Source: Bacteroidaceae bacterium (lineage in GTDB: Bacteria; Bacteroidota; Bacteroidia; Bacteroidales; Bacteroidaceae). From it: DNA of 45,429 bases. Where the stretch lies: assembly GCA_017940185.1 (NCBI GenBank), contig JAGAZE010000019.1, positions 1-45,429 of the forward strand, written 5' to 3'. A program made the position numbers and the translations under genes. Under the pieces are notes generated by a model, which made no database searches, had not been told where the DNA came from, and worked only from the letters and a program-made list of their open reading frames with translations. Shown here in pieces: positions 1-8,352 of this stretch; the first letter of the stretch is position 1; each line of letters starts with the position of its first letter.

Positions 1-468
1 CACCATAAGCATGTGCACCAGAGGTATATGGAGCTGCTGGCAGATGTGAAAGGAATTACCGTTTTGGACAACCCCGATGAGAAAACGGATGCCAACTTCT
101 GGCTCTCCACTATACTGATTGACGACGACCTGCATGTGGAAGGTGAGGAGAATGCCTACGCACAGGCTGTGAAGGGGGCAGTGGGAGGTGCGGCAGGCAT
201 GGTGCACACTACAGGGGCAACACATACCGACAGCGAGCCCAATGCCAACGTGGAGGCGATGCGCATGGCACTCGACAAGACGGGCATTGAGGCCAGACCG
301 CTGTGGAAGCCCATGCACCTGCAACCCGTGTTCAGACACTGCCCCGCTTATGTCAACGGGGTGAGCGAAGAGATGTTCCACAGAGGACTGTGCCTGCCTT
401 CGGGTCCCCTCGTAACAGACGATGACGTGAATTATATAGTTGAAAAAATGTTAGAAGTCTTGATGTAA
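1..468 (+). CDS. DegT/DnrJ/EryC1-family sugar aminotransferase (C-terminal part)
   Basis: The frame is open from base 1, so the gene enters from outside the window and only its last 155 codons are present. The motif ARPLWKPMHLQPVF, followed by GLCLPSGP, is the conserved C-terminal part of PLP-dependent nucleotide-sugar aminotransferases of the PglE/ArnB/WbpE group; the PLP lysine lies upstream and is not visible. These enzymes transfer an amino group from glutamate to a 4-keto (or 3-keto) UDP-sugar in the cytoplasm. The next gene encodes a PglF/WbpM-type 4,6-dehydratase, which makes a 4-keto substrate, so the pair probably makes a 4-amino-4,6-dideoxy-HexNAc such as a bacillosamine or AATGal precursor (inference). 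A segment of roughly 30 residues rich in Gly, Ala and His (codons about 50-85) lies just before the conserved motif. I recall similar insertions in other Bacteroidetes homologues but could not check. Confidence 0.85.
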   Translation, partial: HHKHVHQRYMELLADVKGITVLDNPDEKTDANFWLSTILIDDDLHVEGEENAYAQAVKGAVGGAAGMVHTTGATHTDSEPNANVEAMRMALDKTGIEARPLWKPMHLQPVFRHCPAYVNGVSEEMFHRGLCLPSGPLVTDDDVNYIVEKMLEVLM

Positions 469-564
469 TATTAGGCGAGGGCTGCAATACGGGGAGTCGT
501 GAATGGGGCACCACCCGGCAGACCGCATAAGCATTTCTACACTTACCTTTATCTATTATCTATT

Positions 565-2511
565 ATGAAATATTTCTTTCAGCGAATCTTCAACTGGTAT
601 TTCTCCAAGGGGGCGTTACCCTATTGGACCATCCTCATCCTTGATTTGTTGGTGTGCTATCTGGCGGGTCTGTTCGTGATGTGGATGTATTACCACAAGG
701 CACTGGCACTGGGCAATATCATCATCGTGTCGCGTACGTTGCTGATTTATCTCGTGTTCAATGTCATCAGCTTCCGACTTTTCCACACGTATGCCGGCAT
801 CATACGCTACTCGTCGTTTGCCGATATGCGACGTATCGGGCTATCGATGTTCTGTGCCTGTGTGATGGCATTGCTGGCCCACTATCCTATCAACTGGTGG
901 CTGCCAGGACGCTTTATACACCTTGAAGGACGACAGATTATCGCCATCTATGCCATTGCCACAGTGGCGATATGGGCACTACGCGTGCTGATAAAGTCGG
1001 TGTATGAGGTGTCGCTCGACTCCGCAAACACGCAGAATGTGCTGATTTATGGCACCAACAGTGGAGGTATAGGGCTGGCAAAGAGTCTTAGAACAGAGAA
1101 ACCCGCACGCTTTAACCTAAAGGGATTTATCTCCAACGACATCAACTTCACGCATCGCCTGCTGATGGGAGAGAAGGTGTATCGGTCTGATGTGAAGCTG
1201 CTGCATGTAATAAAAAAGCTAAACATCGGGACGGTGCTCATCTCTCCCTTGCAGAACAATGCTTTCCGTGCTGATGTGGTGCTGCAAGACATGCTGATAG
1301 AGAACAGTGTGCATATTCTCATGGCATCAGGGGAGAAGGTTTGGACGGCTGACGACCATTTCGACGTGAGCGCCCTGCAGAATATCAGCGTGGAAGACCT
1401 GCTCCCACGCGACCCTATACACATTAATATGCAAGCCATACGCTACGCCTTACAAGGAAAGCGCATACTTATATCGGGCTCGGCAGGGAGCATCGGGCAT
1501 GAAATCGTGAGACAGGTGGCTGCATGCATGCCTGAGACGATGGTGCTGATTGACACGGCAGAAACTCCGCAGAACGACCTGCGGCTTGAGATGGCCGAGC
1601 TATTCCCCAACGTGGATGTACATATCGTGGTGGGATCGATAACGCATCGCCAGCACATGGAGATGCTTTTCGAGCGCTACCGACCACAGGTGGTGTTCCA
1701 CGCTGCAGCATACAAGCATGTGCCGATGATGGAGGAAAATCCGTCGGAGAGTATCCTCAACAACGTGAAGGGCACAAAGGTGCTGGCAGACCTGGCAGTG
1801 AAATACAACGTGCAGAAGTTTGTGATGCTCTCCACCGACAAGGCGGTGAACCCAACCAATGTGATGGGAGCATCGAAACGCATCTGCGAAATCTATGTGC
1901 AGAGTCTGGACAAAAAGGTGAAGCAGCGACAGATGATGACAACGGAAGGAGAGGCTGCCACCACGCAGTTTATCACTACCCGCTTCGGCAATGTGTTGGC
2001 AAGCAACGGCTCGGTGATACCGCTCTTCGAAAGGCAGATAGCCAGCGGAGGACCCGTGACGGTGACGCATCCGGAGATAACGCGCTTCTTCATGCTCATT
2101 CCCGAAGCATGCAGACTGGTGCTTGAGGCGGGGACCCATGGTGAGGGAGGAGAAATCTTCGTCTTCGACATGGGACAGCCGGTGAAGGTGGTCGACCTGG
2201 CTAAACGAATGATACAACTCAGTGGAAAGAAAGACATTGAGATACAGTTTATAGGTCTGCGCGAAGGGGAGAAACTCTATGAGGAGGTGCTCAACGACGA
2301 GGAAACAACCAAACCGTCGTTCCACGAGAAGATACGCATCGCCTCTGTGCGCGAATACGACTACGATGAAATGAACCAGCGCATAGAACAGCTTATGGAA
2401 CTGGCACAGACCTATGACAACATGAAGATAGTGGCAGCCATGAAAGCACTCGTGCCAGAGTATATCTCCCAAAATTCGGTGTATACACAACTGGACAAGA
2501 AAGATGAATAA
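565..2511 (+). CDS. Membrane-anchored UDP-sugar 4,6-dehydratase (PglF/WbpM/CapD family)
   Basis: A 648-residue protein that converts UDP-GlcNAc or a related UDP-HexNAc to the 4-keto-6-deoxy sugar at the inner face of the cytoplasmic membrane. Residues 1-160 hold about four membrane segments. A first Rossmann-like region begins at the GTNSGG motif near residue 162. The catalytic SDR domain starts at GSAGSIG near residue 305. STDKAVNPTNVMGASKR near residues 422-438 has Met in place of the usual SDR Tyr, with Lys four positions on, which matches the Ser-Met-Lys arrangement known in this family. I chose ATG 565 because the protein then starts MKYFFQRIF just before the first membrane segment; an in-frame ATG lies 66 bases upstream at 499. 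A one-mismatch -7 box (TACCTTTA, 544-551) is probably too close to the start to use. It follows the aminotransferase gene by 96 bases and probably shares its transcript. Confidence 0.92.
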   Translation: MKYFFQRIFNWYFSKGALPYWTILILDLLVCYLAGLFVMWMYYHKALALGNIIIVSRTLLIYLVFNVISFRLFHTYAGIIRYSSFADMRRIGLSMFCACVMALLAHYPINWWLPGRFIHLEGRQIIAIYAIATVAIWALRVLIKSVYEVSLDSANTQNVLIYGTNSGGIGLAKSLRTEKPARFNLKGFISNDINFTHRLLMGEKVYRSDVKLLHVIKKLNIGTVLISPLQNNAFRADVVLQDMLIENSVHILMASGEKVWTADDHFDVSALQNISVEDLLPRDPIHINMQAIRYALQGKRILISGSAGSIGHEIVRQVAACMPETMVLIDTAETPQNDLRLEMAELFPNVDVHIVVGSITHRQHMEMLFERYRPQVVFHAAAYKHVPMMEENPSESILNNVKGTKVLADLAVKYNVQKFVMLSTDKAVNPTNVMGASKRICEIYVQSLDKKVKQRQMMTTEGEAATTQFITTRFGNVLASNGSVIPLFERQIASGGPVTVTHPEITRFFMLIPEACRLVLEAGTHGEGGEIFVFDMGQPVKVVDLAKRMIQLSGKKDIEIQFIGLREGEKLYEEVLNDEETTKPSFHEKIRIASVREYDYDEMNQRIEQLMELAQTYDNMKIVAAMKALVPEYISQNSVYTQLDKKDE

Positions 2512-2516
2512 AAGCC

Positions 2517-2780
2517 GAACACGGATAGCACGGATTTACACGGATAAGGCTGGCGCATAGCGAGAAAAACTGAACACGGATAGCACGGATGTACACGGAT
2601 AAGGCTGGCGCATAGCGGGAAAAGCCGAACACGGATAGCACGGAACAACACGGATAAGGCTGGCGCGTAGCGGGAAAAACTGAACACGGATAGCACGGAT
2701 TTACACGGAAAAGGCTGGCGCGTAGCGGGAAAAACTGAACACGGATAGTCATGGATGATGCAGATATACACGGATAGGGC
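2517..2780. repeat. 55-bp tandem repeat block (four units plus a partial fifth)
   Basis: Units begin with GAACACGGATAGCACGGA at 2517, 2572, 2627, 2682 and 2737, an exact 55-base spacing. Each full unit contains two or three ACACGGAT/GCACGGAT words and ends with GGCTGGCGC(A/G)TAGCG(A/G)GAAAA. The fifth unit decays after about 17 bases, then a stray ATACACGGATAGGGC remains near 2765. The units differ by a few bases only, so expansion is fairly recent. From 2850 to 2885 there is a looser run of TCGTGTGCTATCGTGCACTTCGTG-like words that resembles the reverse complement of the unit. The block fills most of the gap between the dehydratase stop (2511) and the next start (2902). It has no convincing coding capacity. 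A short inverted repeat (GACATT/AATGTC, 2829-2845) is the only other structure seen in this gap. Confidence 0.93.
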
Positions 2781-2901
2781 ATGTAACTACAAACCTAAAA
2801 TGCCCATTTCTCCTTTCCGTATTCCTCAGACATTCTAAAAATGTCCTCAGTGTGCATTCGTGTGCTATCGTGCACTTCGTGTTTCAACATCAGATAGTCA
2901 A

Positions 2902-3984
2902 ATGTTTCGTATTCTTATAGCTTTGTTGCGCTCCACGTTGTGGGGTATCGGTCTGCGCGGCAGGCGGCTGACGCCAGAGGAGTTTGGCAAGCTGATGCGC
3001 AAGGCGGAGAAGCAGTGCCTGACTGGGCACGTGGCGCAGGCACTGATGGACAACGGCATCGCACTGGAGAAACATGATGCCGTGGAGTGTCTGGCGACGC
3101 AACACGAAGTGGCTGAGCAGAACAAAAAGGTGAATGAGGCACTGCGCGCATTGTGCCAATTGCTCGACGAGGCTCAGCTGCGCTATGTGGTGGTGAAGGG
3201 ACAGACACTGCTGCCGCTGTATCGCCACGGAGAGAACAGGGTGTCGGGGGATGTCGACTTCTATTGCCCACCCGATACGTTTGCGCAGGCCAAGACGCTG
3301 ATAGACAAGGCGTGGCACGTGGAGTGGGAGATTGATGCCGACGAGGGATTTCAGCACTATGCCTTTGAGCACGAGGGCATAAGCTTTGAGATGCACTTCT
3401 GTCTGAAGAAGTTCTATAGCCGTCGCAGTCAGCGTTATTTCGACCGCCTCATTGCAGATGCCGACTATATACGCCGCAGGGTAGGGGAGATGTCGGTTCC
3501 CGTGCTGCCTCCACACTTGGAGATAGCCTACACCTTTTTGCACCTCTACCACCACCTGGCCAACAAGGGTGTGGCACTGCGGCAGTTTTGCGACGTGGCG
3601 ATGCTGCTCCATCATCGTCACTACGATGCCGAGAAGCTGAAGGAAGTGCTGCGAAGTGTTGACCATGAGAAGGCCTTCAAGGCGGTAGGTGCAGTGCTGG
3701 TGGATGTGCTGGGATTGCCCGAAGAGGAGGTGCCTTACACTCTGACAGAGAAAGACAGGCGACACCTGAAAGCTATTTTGCAGGTGGTGGTGCGCCATGG
3801 CAACTTCGGATTCTACGGCAACAAGCACCGCAGCAGGAGCGGATGGAAATACTATCGCGAGTCGTTGGTTCACAAGATGCAACTGTTGCAACACTTCTAC
3901 ACGCTGGCACCGCGTGAGATGCGCAACACGCTGATAAAAGCCATACCACAAAAGATAATGCTCGCCCTGAAGAGGGAAAAATGA
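2902..3984 (+). CDS. Nucleotidyltransferase-fold protein (PF14907-like, uncharacterised)
   Basis: A 360-residue cytoplasmic protein. Residues about 100-135 read YVVVKGQTLLPLY, then RVSGDVDFYC. The G-x-D-x-D pattern (GDVDFY) is the metal-binding motif of the nucleotidyltransferase superfamily, and the layout matches the 'uncharacterised nucleotidyltransferase' family often found in capsule and exopolysaccharide loci. His-rich helices follow (TFLHLYHHLANKG; LLHHRHYDAEKL). ATG 2902 gives MFRILIALL; an upstream in-frame ATG at 2860 would add residues from the repeat-like leader and is less likely. Substrate and acceptor are unknown. Its place after the dehydratase suggests a role in polysaccharide or glycan modification, but this is context only. 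Confidence 0.75.
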   Translation: MFRILIALLRSTLWGIGLRGRRLTPEEFGKLMRKAEKQCLTGHVAQALMDNGIALEKHDAVECLATQHEVAEQNKKVNEALRALCQLLDEAQLRYVVVKGQTLLPLYRHGENRVSGDVDFYCPPDTFAQAKTLIDKAWHVEWEIDADEGFQHYAFEHEGISFEMHFCLKKFYSRRSQRYFDRLIADADYIRRRVGEMSVPVLPPHLEIAYTFLHLYHHLANKGVALRQFCDVAMLLHHRHYDAEKLKEVLRSVDHEKAFKAVGAVLVDVLGLPEEEVPYTLTEKDRRHLKAILQVVVRHGNFGFYGNKHRSRSGWKYYRESLVHKMQLLQHFYTLAPREMRNTLIKAIPQKIMLALKREK

Positions 3985-4032
3985 CTTCAGCTCAGAGGCC
4001 TTAGTTTCCTTAGGGATGTCCCCCAATGGAGC

Positions 4033-4078
4033 AAGACGACCGGCATAGACAGAAAACCTGTCCATGCCGGTCGTCTTT
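4033..4078. terminator. Bidirectional Rho-independent terminator
   Basis: AAGACGACCGGCAT (4033-4046) pairs with ATGCCGGTCGTCTT (4064-4077). One A/C mismatch separates this from an inner GACAG/CTGTC stem with loop AAAAC. The stem ends in T residues on the plus strand and in AA (TT on minus) on the other side. It lies between two converging genes (ends 3984 and 4108) and can serve both. Confidence 0.9.
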
Positions 4079-4107
4079 CGTTGTGTGCAGTATGTCGAGT
4101 GTCGTCT

Positions 4108-5337
4108 TTACCCTTTCCGTTGGCGACAGCGCTCGGCTTCGAAGCAGATGCGGTGGCTCTCAATGCCATCGGCGATGAGCGGTAATGCAGTGGCACTATC
4201 TCCCCGCAATGTAGCTATGAAGTCGCCAAAGAGGCGCAGGTCGGCATTGCCGTGAAAGGGTTGTCGCATGATGTCGGAGTAGTCGAATACCTCGCGAGGC
4301 TGCCTACCGAAAGGTATGACCTCCACCTGCTGCTCATTGCAGTGTATCTCACCATGACTGAGCAGCACATGTGTGGTGCGCGTGTCATCGGCGGTGAAGA
4401 TGTCCATGGCAAGGCTGACGGTCACCTCGTTGTCCATCTCCATGATGAGGTCTTGATGGTCGACCACGTCGTTATCGCAGCGGTACACACAGCGGCCATA
4501 GCGTCCGTGGTGCAGTTCCTGCTCAACGACGTCGTCGATGGTCTGTCCGTCGGGGATGTCGAAGTTGCTAATCCATTGTTTGCGTCGTTGGTAGAGGTCG
4601 ACAGCGGAGAAGGTACAGGTGGGTTCTACAGAGCAGTGTATGCAACGCTCTGCCGCTCCTGCCGGTGCATGCTCGCTGCGGAACCAGCTGCGTGCACCAT
4701 ACGATGCCACGCGCCGGCAGCGGACTCCTGCAAGCCAATAGCAGAGGTCGATGTCGTGACAACATTTGGCCAGTAACATCGGGTTGCTCTCGTGCTCACG
4801 GTTCATCGTGCCGCGCACGTAGCTATGTGTAGCCCTGTCGATGCCCACCCCCTCGCGGTGGTGGATGGCGATGAGCTGGCCCAGTGTGCCGGCGTGGATG
4901 AGGTCGCGTAACTTGAGATAGGCGGGAAAATAGCGCAGCACGTGGCATATGCCCACCACCGCGCCGTGGCGTTGGGCAGCAGCGGAGATGTCGTGACACT
5001 GCTGCAAGGTCTGCGCGATGGGCTTCTCGAGCAGCACGTTGTAGCCATGACAGATGGCCTGCATGCAGGGATGGTAGTGCACTTGTTCGGGTGTGCAGAT
5101 GATGACAGCCTCTGCTGCGATGTCGGCCGCGAAGAAGGTGTCGCAGTCGCTGAAGCACGCCGTAGCCGGTAGCTGAAACTGCTGCGCAGTGCGCTGGCGA
5201 CGTAAGGTATCTGGCTCCACCACGGCAACGAGCTGCACTTGGTCGGGATGTTCCTTCACATAGTGCAGGTAGGTGCGCATGCGATTGCCGGCACCGATAG
5301 CCACAAGGCGGATAGGGGAGTGGGGAGTGTGGGTCAA
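4108..5337 (-). CDS. Gfo/Idh/MocA-family NAD(P)-dependent oxidoreductase
   Basis: A 409-residue cytoplasmic protein. The N-terminal Rossmann motif VAIGAGNRMRTYL lies at residues 12-24. CTPEQVHY and LLEKPIAQTLQQC (about residues 80-110) match the family's conserved EKP motif, and KCCHDIDLCYWLAG (about residues 190-203) supplies the usual catalytic-region His and Asp. The family oxidises or reduces sugars and sugar derivatives with NAD(P). The start is probably TTG at 5337, four bases before the end of the upstream gene: the sequence TTGA contains both this start and the upstream TGA stop, suggesting coupled translation. An in-frame stop lies just upstream and the Rossmann motif follows at once, so there is little room for another start except GTG 12 codons in. 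It is the last gene of the minus-strand block and ends before a bidirectional terminator. Confidence 0.88.
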   Translation of the reverse strand: MTHTPHSPIRLVAIGAGNRMRTYLHYVKEHPDQVQLVAVVEPDTLRRQRTAQQFQLPATACFSDCDTFFAADIAAEAVIICTPEQVHYHPCMQAICHGYNVLLEKPIAQTLQQCHDISAAAQRHGAVVGICHVLRYFPAYLKLRDLIHAGTLGQLIAIHHREGVGIDRATHSYVRGTMNREHESNPMLLAKCCHDIDLCYWLAGVRCRRVASYGARSWFRSEHAPAGAAERCIHCSVEPTCTFSAVDLYQRRKQWISNFDIPDGQTIDDVVEQELHHGRYGRCVYRCDNDVVDHQDLIMEMDNEVTVSLAMDIFTADDTRTTHVLLSHGEIHCNEQQVEVIPFGRQPREVFDYSDIMRQPFHGNADLRLFGDFIATLRGDSATALPLIADGIESHRICFEAERCRQRKG

Positions 5338-8270
5338 CGTTTTGCTTTCTTACCTTTGTTGCTGAGGTCGAGGATGCGAATGTTGCGGAAACGTACGCCT
5401 TCGCCATGGCCGCAGAAACTGATGTTGCCTTCGCGGTTGAACAGTCCGGGGTGATTGTTGTGGTCGATGGTATAGGGGTTGTGCTTGCCGCCGTCGGGAG
5501 CTATATTGTGTCCCTGACAGGCTTCGCGGATGTTGCCGTCGAGTATCACCTCGCCGTCGACCGTCACGGTGATATGGTCGCCCACGGCGCGTATCTCCTC
5601 GCTATGCCATGTGCCCACAGGGCCGAAGTTGACATGCTTAGGCACGATGATGCCGTAGACAGAACCATGCTGCTGGTAGTCGCGCAGGCCAGCATAGATG
5701 GGAGCGTCGTGGTCGAGAATCTGTATCTCCATGCCTTCATAGGCCGCATCGACACCTTCACGAGTGCGGATGCCTACACCATTGTTGACGCCTTCCTCGA
5801 GGAAGCAGAACTCAAAGCGGTAGACAAAGTCGCTGTAGGTTTTGTTGGTGTAGAGGTTGCCACCGTTGCCATAGCCGGCGCTGACGTAGATGGTGCCGTT
5901 GTCTGGCACGTAGTTGGTCTTGTTGCCAAACCACTTATCGAGCGATTGGCCGTCGAAGAGCAGTTCGAAGCCCTGTCGCCGCTCCTCGTCTGTCAGCGCA
6001 TTGACCGACGCGGTGAGGCGTGTCTGTGCATCGACCTTCTCCAGCAGACCATTGAGCTCATCGATGGCATAGCCTGCATCAGTATTGCCCTGCTGGCGTT
6101 TCACCTTATAGATGTCGACGGCTTTAACGAGCATGTCGTGAATGCCCTCGCATCCGTGTAGCGACTTGTTCTTGCTGATGATGGTCTTCACCGTATTGGC
6201 TGCGGCGAAGGCCGGTGCCATACTATTGCTCTTAACAATGGTGTTGAGATAGGAAGCTGCCAGTGTGAGGGCAGGCTGATTGTTGATGTCGGCCAAGGCG
6301 GCGATATACTGTGCTGTAACATCGGGTGCGGGTTGCAGTGCGAGTGCTTGTTGCAGATGCTGGAATCGTTGGTCACGGTTCATGCGTGTGCGCTTTGTCA
6401 GCGTGAGATAGTGGGTGAGCACGCGGTCGCGCTGTGAGCCATTGGTCTTGGCAATGTCGTAGAGCAGTGGCAATGCTTCGCCTGTGTTGACGGAGAGCAA
6501 TGCGTCGAGTGCCTGCTTGTCGCCCTCGTTGTATGCCTTGCCCAACAGTGCTACAGCCTCCTTGGTACCCGCCTGCGCCAACAGTGGGTAGTATGCCGCG
6601 GCGACAGGTGCGGTGCTGAGACGCTGGGCGATGGCCTGATACTGTGCGTCAGCCTTCAGCGTGGCGACGGCCACCTTTGCCGCCTCTTGCAGCGGCTGCT
6701 GTTGTGAAGGCTGTGCATGGTCAAGCAGGTCGCACAGTGCGTTGAAGTTGGCAGGTTGCACCACACCTTTCAGTGCAGCATAGGCTACATCGTTGGGCGT
6801 ACCGTCAGCGTTGAGCAGTTGGACGATGCGTGGATAGGCACTGTAGATGTGACGTGCTGAGGCCAGTTGCATGGCAGCGTTGCGCACGTCAGCATTGTCG
6901 TGATGGAGTGCTGTGAGCACGCCCTTGTTGATGTTGCCGTTGAAGGTGAGCAGTGCGCTGCCGGCTTCGTCGGCTTTGTCGCCGTGAAGCATGTTGATAA
7001 GCGCTGCCAACGCCTTGTCGCCTCCCATCTGTCCTGCTGCACGGATAGCAGCGGATGACAGTTCCTCATTGTCGGCTAGCATGAGTGGTGCCACGGCATC
7101 GATGTGTGCTGCCAAGTGATGGTTGCCCAGCCAGCGCACAATATCGGTCTGAGCATCGGCCGACAGTTTCGGCATGATACCGGTGAGCTGTGTGGGTATG
7201 TCTTTCTTCTCGCCGGGCCATTGCTTCATGGCATCTGCGAGGAGGGAGAGTGCCGTGTTGCGATATTGGCGGTCGGTGTCACGCAGTGCCTTAAAGAGCA
7301 TACTGGTAGCCTTGACAGGCTGGACGAGATGGTAGTCGGACGCTGCGTTGCCTGTTGTGTGATAACCTGCCAATGCTTTTGTCATGAGTAGCAGTCCGGT
7401 GTTGCGAACGGCTGCCACACTGCAGGTCATGAGCTCCTTCGCCGCCTTAGTCAGCATCTTGCTGTCGCGCGTGTTTTTGCACAGGTAGCGCAGATAGGCC
7501 TCGGTAGCCCCTGTGGGGTCATCGGAAAAGCCGACTGCCTGTGCCGCCTTGTGCAGCAGGGGGTAGGACTTCTCCGTGCCACATTCTGCCAAGGCACTAT
7601 AGACAGGCGCCAGGGTGGCGGGATCGGCCTCGCCAGACCACTGCAGCAGAATGGTTTCTGCTTCGGGTGTGGGCAGCTGCACAGCCAGTCGTGCCAACAG
7701 TGCCTTTGGTGCAGTGCCCTCGCTGAGCAGTGTGGTGACGGTGTGGGTGTCGCCAATCGCTGCGATGGCTGCCAGCGCAGGTTCCGACAGCTGAGGATGG
7801 TTCAGCAACTGTGCGAACAATATGATATCGTCGGTGGTGGCGATGCGTTGGAGCTGACTGATGAGGAAGGCCTTGTTGCCGATGTCTGTCTGATGCTCAA
7901 TGCCTTGACGCAGTGCCTGACGTATGGCGTTGCGGAGGTTGCCGTGCTCCTGCTTACTCACGTAGCTCACGATGCCGTCGATGGCGTATTCGAATTTTGC
8001 GTTCTTGCCTTGTACTGCCGGTGTTAGATAGCTGATGAGCATCTGCATGCCCTCGCTGCCTGTGGCTGCCATCTCGCCCATCACTTGCTGCAAGAGATTG
8101 AGGCTCTTAGCAGGCAGCTGTGCCAAGCCGTCGGCAATGATGGTGGAGGTGGCGCGGTTGCGGTCGTCCTGAGCAGAGAGGGTGAAGCAGGATGAGAAGG
8201 GCGCAAGCACCACGAGAACAAACTGAAGTGCAAAAGCGCAGGTGGTTATATGAAGAAGATGTTTTTTCAT
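5334..8270 (-). CDS. Secreted HEAT-repeat protein with C-terminal DUF1080 (3-keto-disaccharide hydrolase-like) domain
   Basis: A 978-residue protein. ATG 8270 gives MKKHLLHITTCAFALQ, a typical signal peptide with probable cleavage after about residue 33 (LSA/QDD); an in-frame ATG 63 bases upstream would bury it. Residues about 60-740 consist of repeated paired helices rich in Ala and Leu (for example AAIRAAGQMGGDKALAALI), of the HEAT/Armadillo type. From about residue 768 (GFELLFDGQSLDKWFG) to the end is a DUF1080 domain, a concanavalin-like fold. Some members hydrolyse 3-keto-glycosides made by Gfo/Idh-type enzymes. Gfo/Idh genes flank it on both sides, which fits that pathway (inference). 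The Lys/Arg-rich end (NKGKKAKR) is not an obvious sorting signal. It is expected to be periplasmic or on the surface. Confidence 0.87.
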   Translation of the reverse strand: MKKHLLHITTCAFALQFVLVVLAPFSSCFTLSAQDDRNRATSTIIADGLAQLPAKSLNLLQQVMGEMAATGSEGMQMLISYLTPAVQGKNAKFEYAIDGIVSYVSKQEHGNLRNAIRQALRQGIEHQTDIGNKAFLISQLQRIATTDDIILFAQLLNHPQLSEPALAAIAAIGDTHTVTTLLSEGTAPKALLARLAVQLPTPEAETILLQWSGEADPATLAPVYSALAECGTEKSYPLLHKAAQAVGFSDDPTGATEAYLRYLCKNTRDSKMLTKAAKELMTCSVAAVRNTGLLLMTKALAGYHTTGNAASDYHLVQPVKATSMLFKALRDTDRQYRNTALSLLADAMKQWPGEKKDIPTQLTGIMPKLSADAQTDIVRWLGNHHLAAHIDAVAPLMLADNEELSSAAIRAAGQMGGDKALAALINMLHGDKADEAGSALLTFNGNINKGVLTALHHDNADVRNAAMQLASARHIYSAYPRIVQLLNADGTPNDVAYAALKGVVQPANFNALCDLLDHAQPSQQQPLQEAAKVAVATLKADAQYQAIAQRLSTAPVAAAYYPLLAQAGTKEAVALLGKAYNEGDKQALDALLSVNTGEALPLLYDIAKTNGSQRDRVLTHYLTLTKRTRMNRDQRFQHLQQALALQPAPDVTAQYIAALADINNQPALTLAASYLNTIVKSNSMAPAFAAANTVKTIISKNKSLHGCEGIHDMLVKAVDIYKVKRQQGNTDAGYAIDELNGLLEKVDAQTRLTASVNALTDEERRQGFELLFDGQSLDKWFGNKTNYVPDNGTIYVSAGYGNGGNLYTNKTYSDFVYRFEFCFLEEGVNNGVGIRTREGVDAAYEGMEIQILDHDAPIYAGLRDYQQHGSVYGIIVPKHVNFGPVGTWHSEEIRAVGDHITVTVDGEVILDGNIREACQGHNIAPDGGKHNPYTIDHNNHPGLFNREGNISFCGHGEGVRFRNIRILDLSNKGKKAKR

Positions 8271-8352
8271 AGACGTATGTGCGAGTGAGGTTACACCATT
8301 ATTATATATATAGGGATTGCTATTTTTCTTCATGCATCACGGTTGGGCTCGT

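Noticed and set aside
1600-2490. Minus-strand open frame (296 codons) opposite the dehydratase
   Set aside because: Shadow frame; Cys/His-rich low-likelihood translation, and the plus-strand motifs are unambiguous.
2393-2782. Minus-strand open frames across the 55-bp repeats
   Set aside because: The translation is only the repeat read out (Tyr-Pro-Cys-Ser/Val-type words) with no conserved start.
2890-4065. Long minus-strand open frame opposite the nucleotidyltransferase gene (391 codons)
   Set aside because: It mirrors the coding gene on the plus strand. Its translation is rich in Gln, His and Leu from reverse-complement codons and shows no domain.
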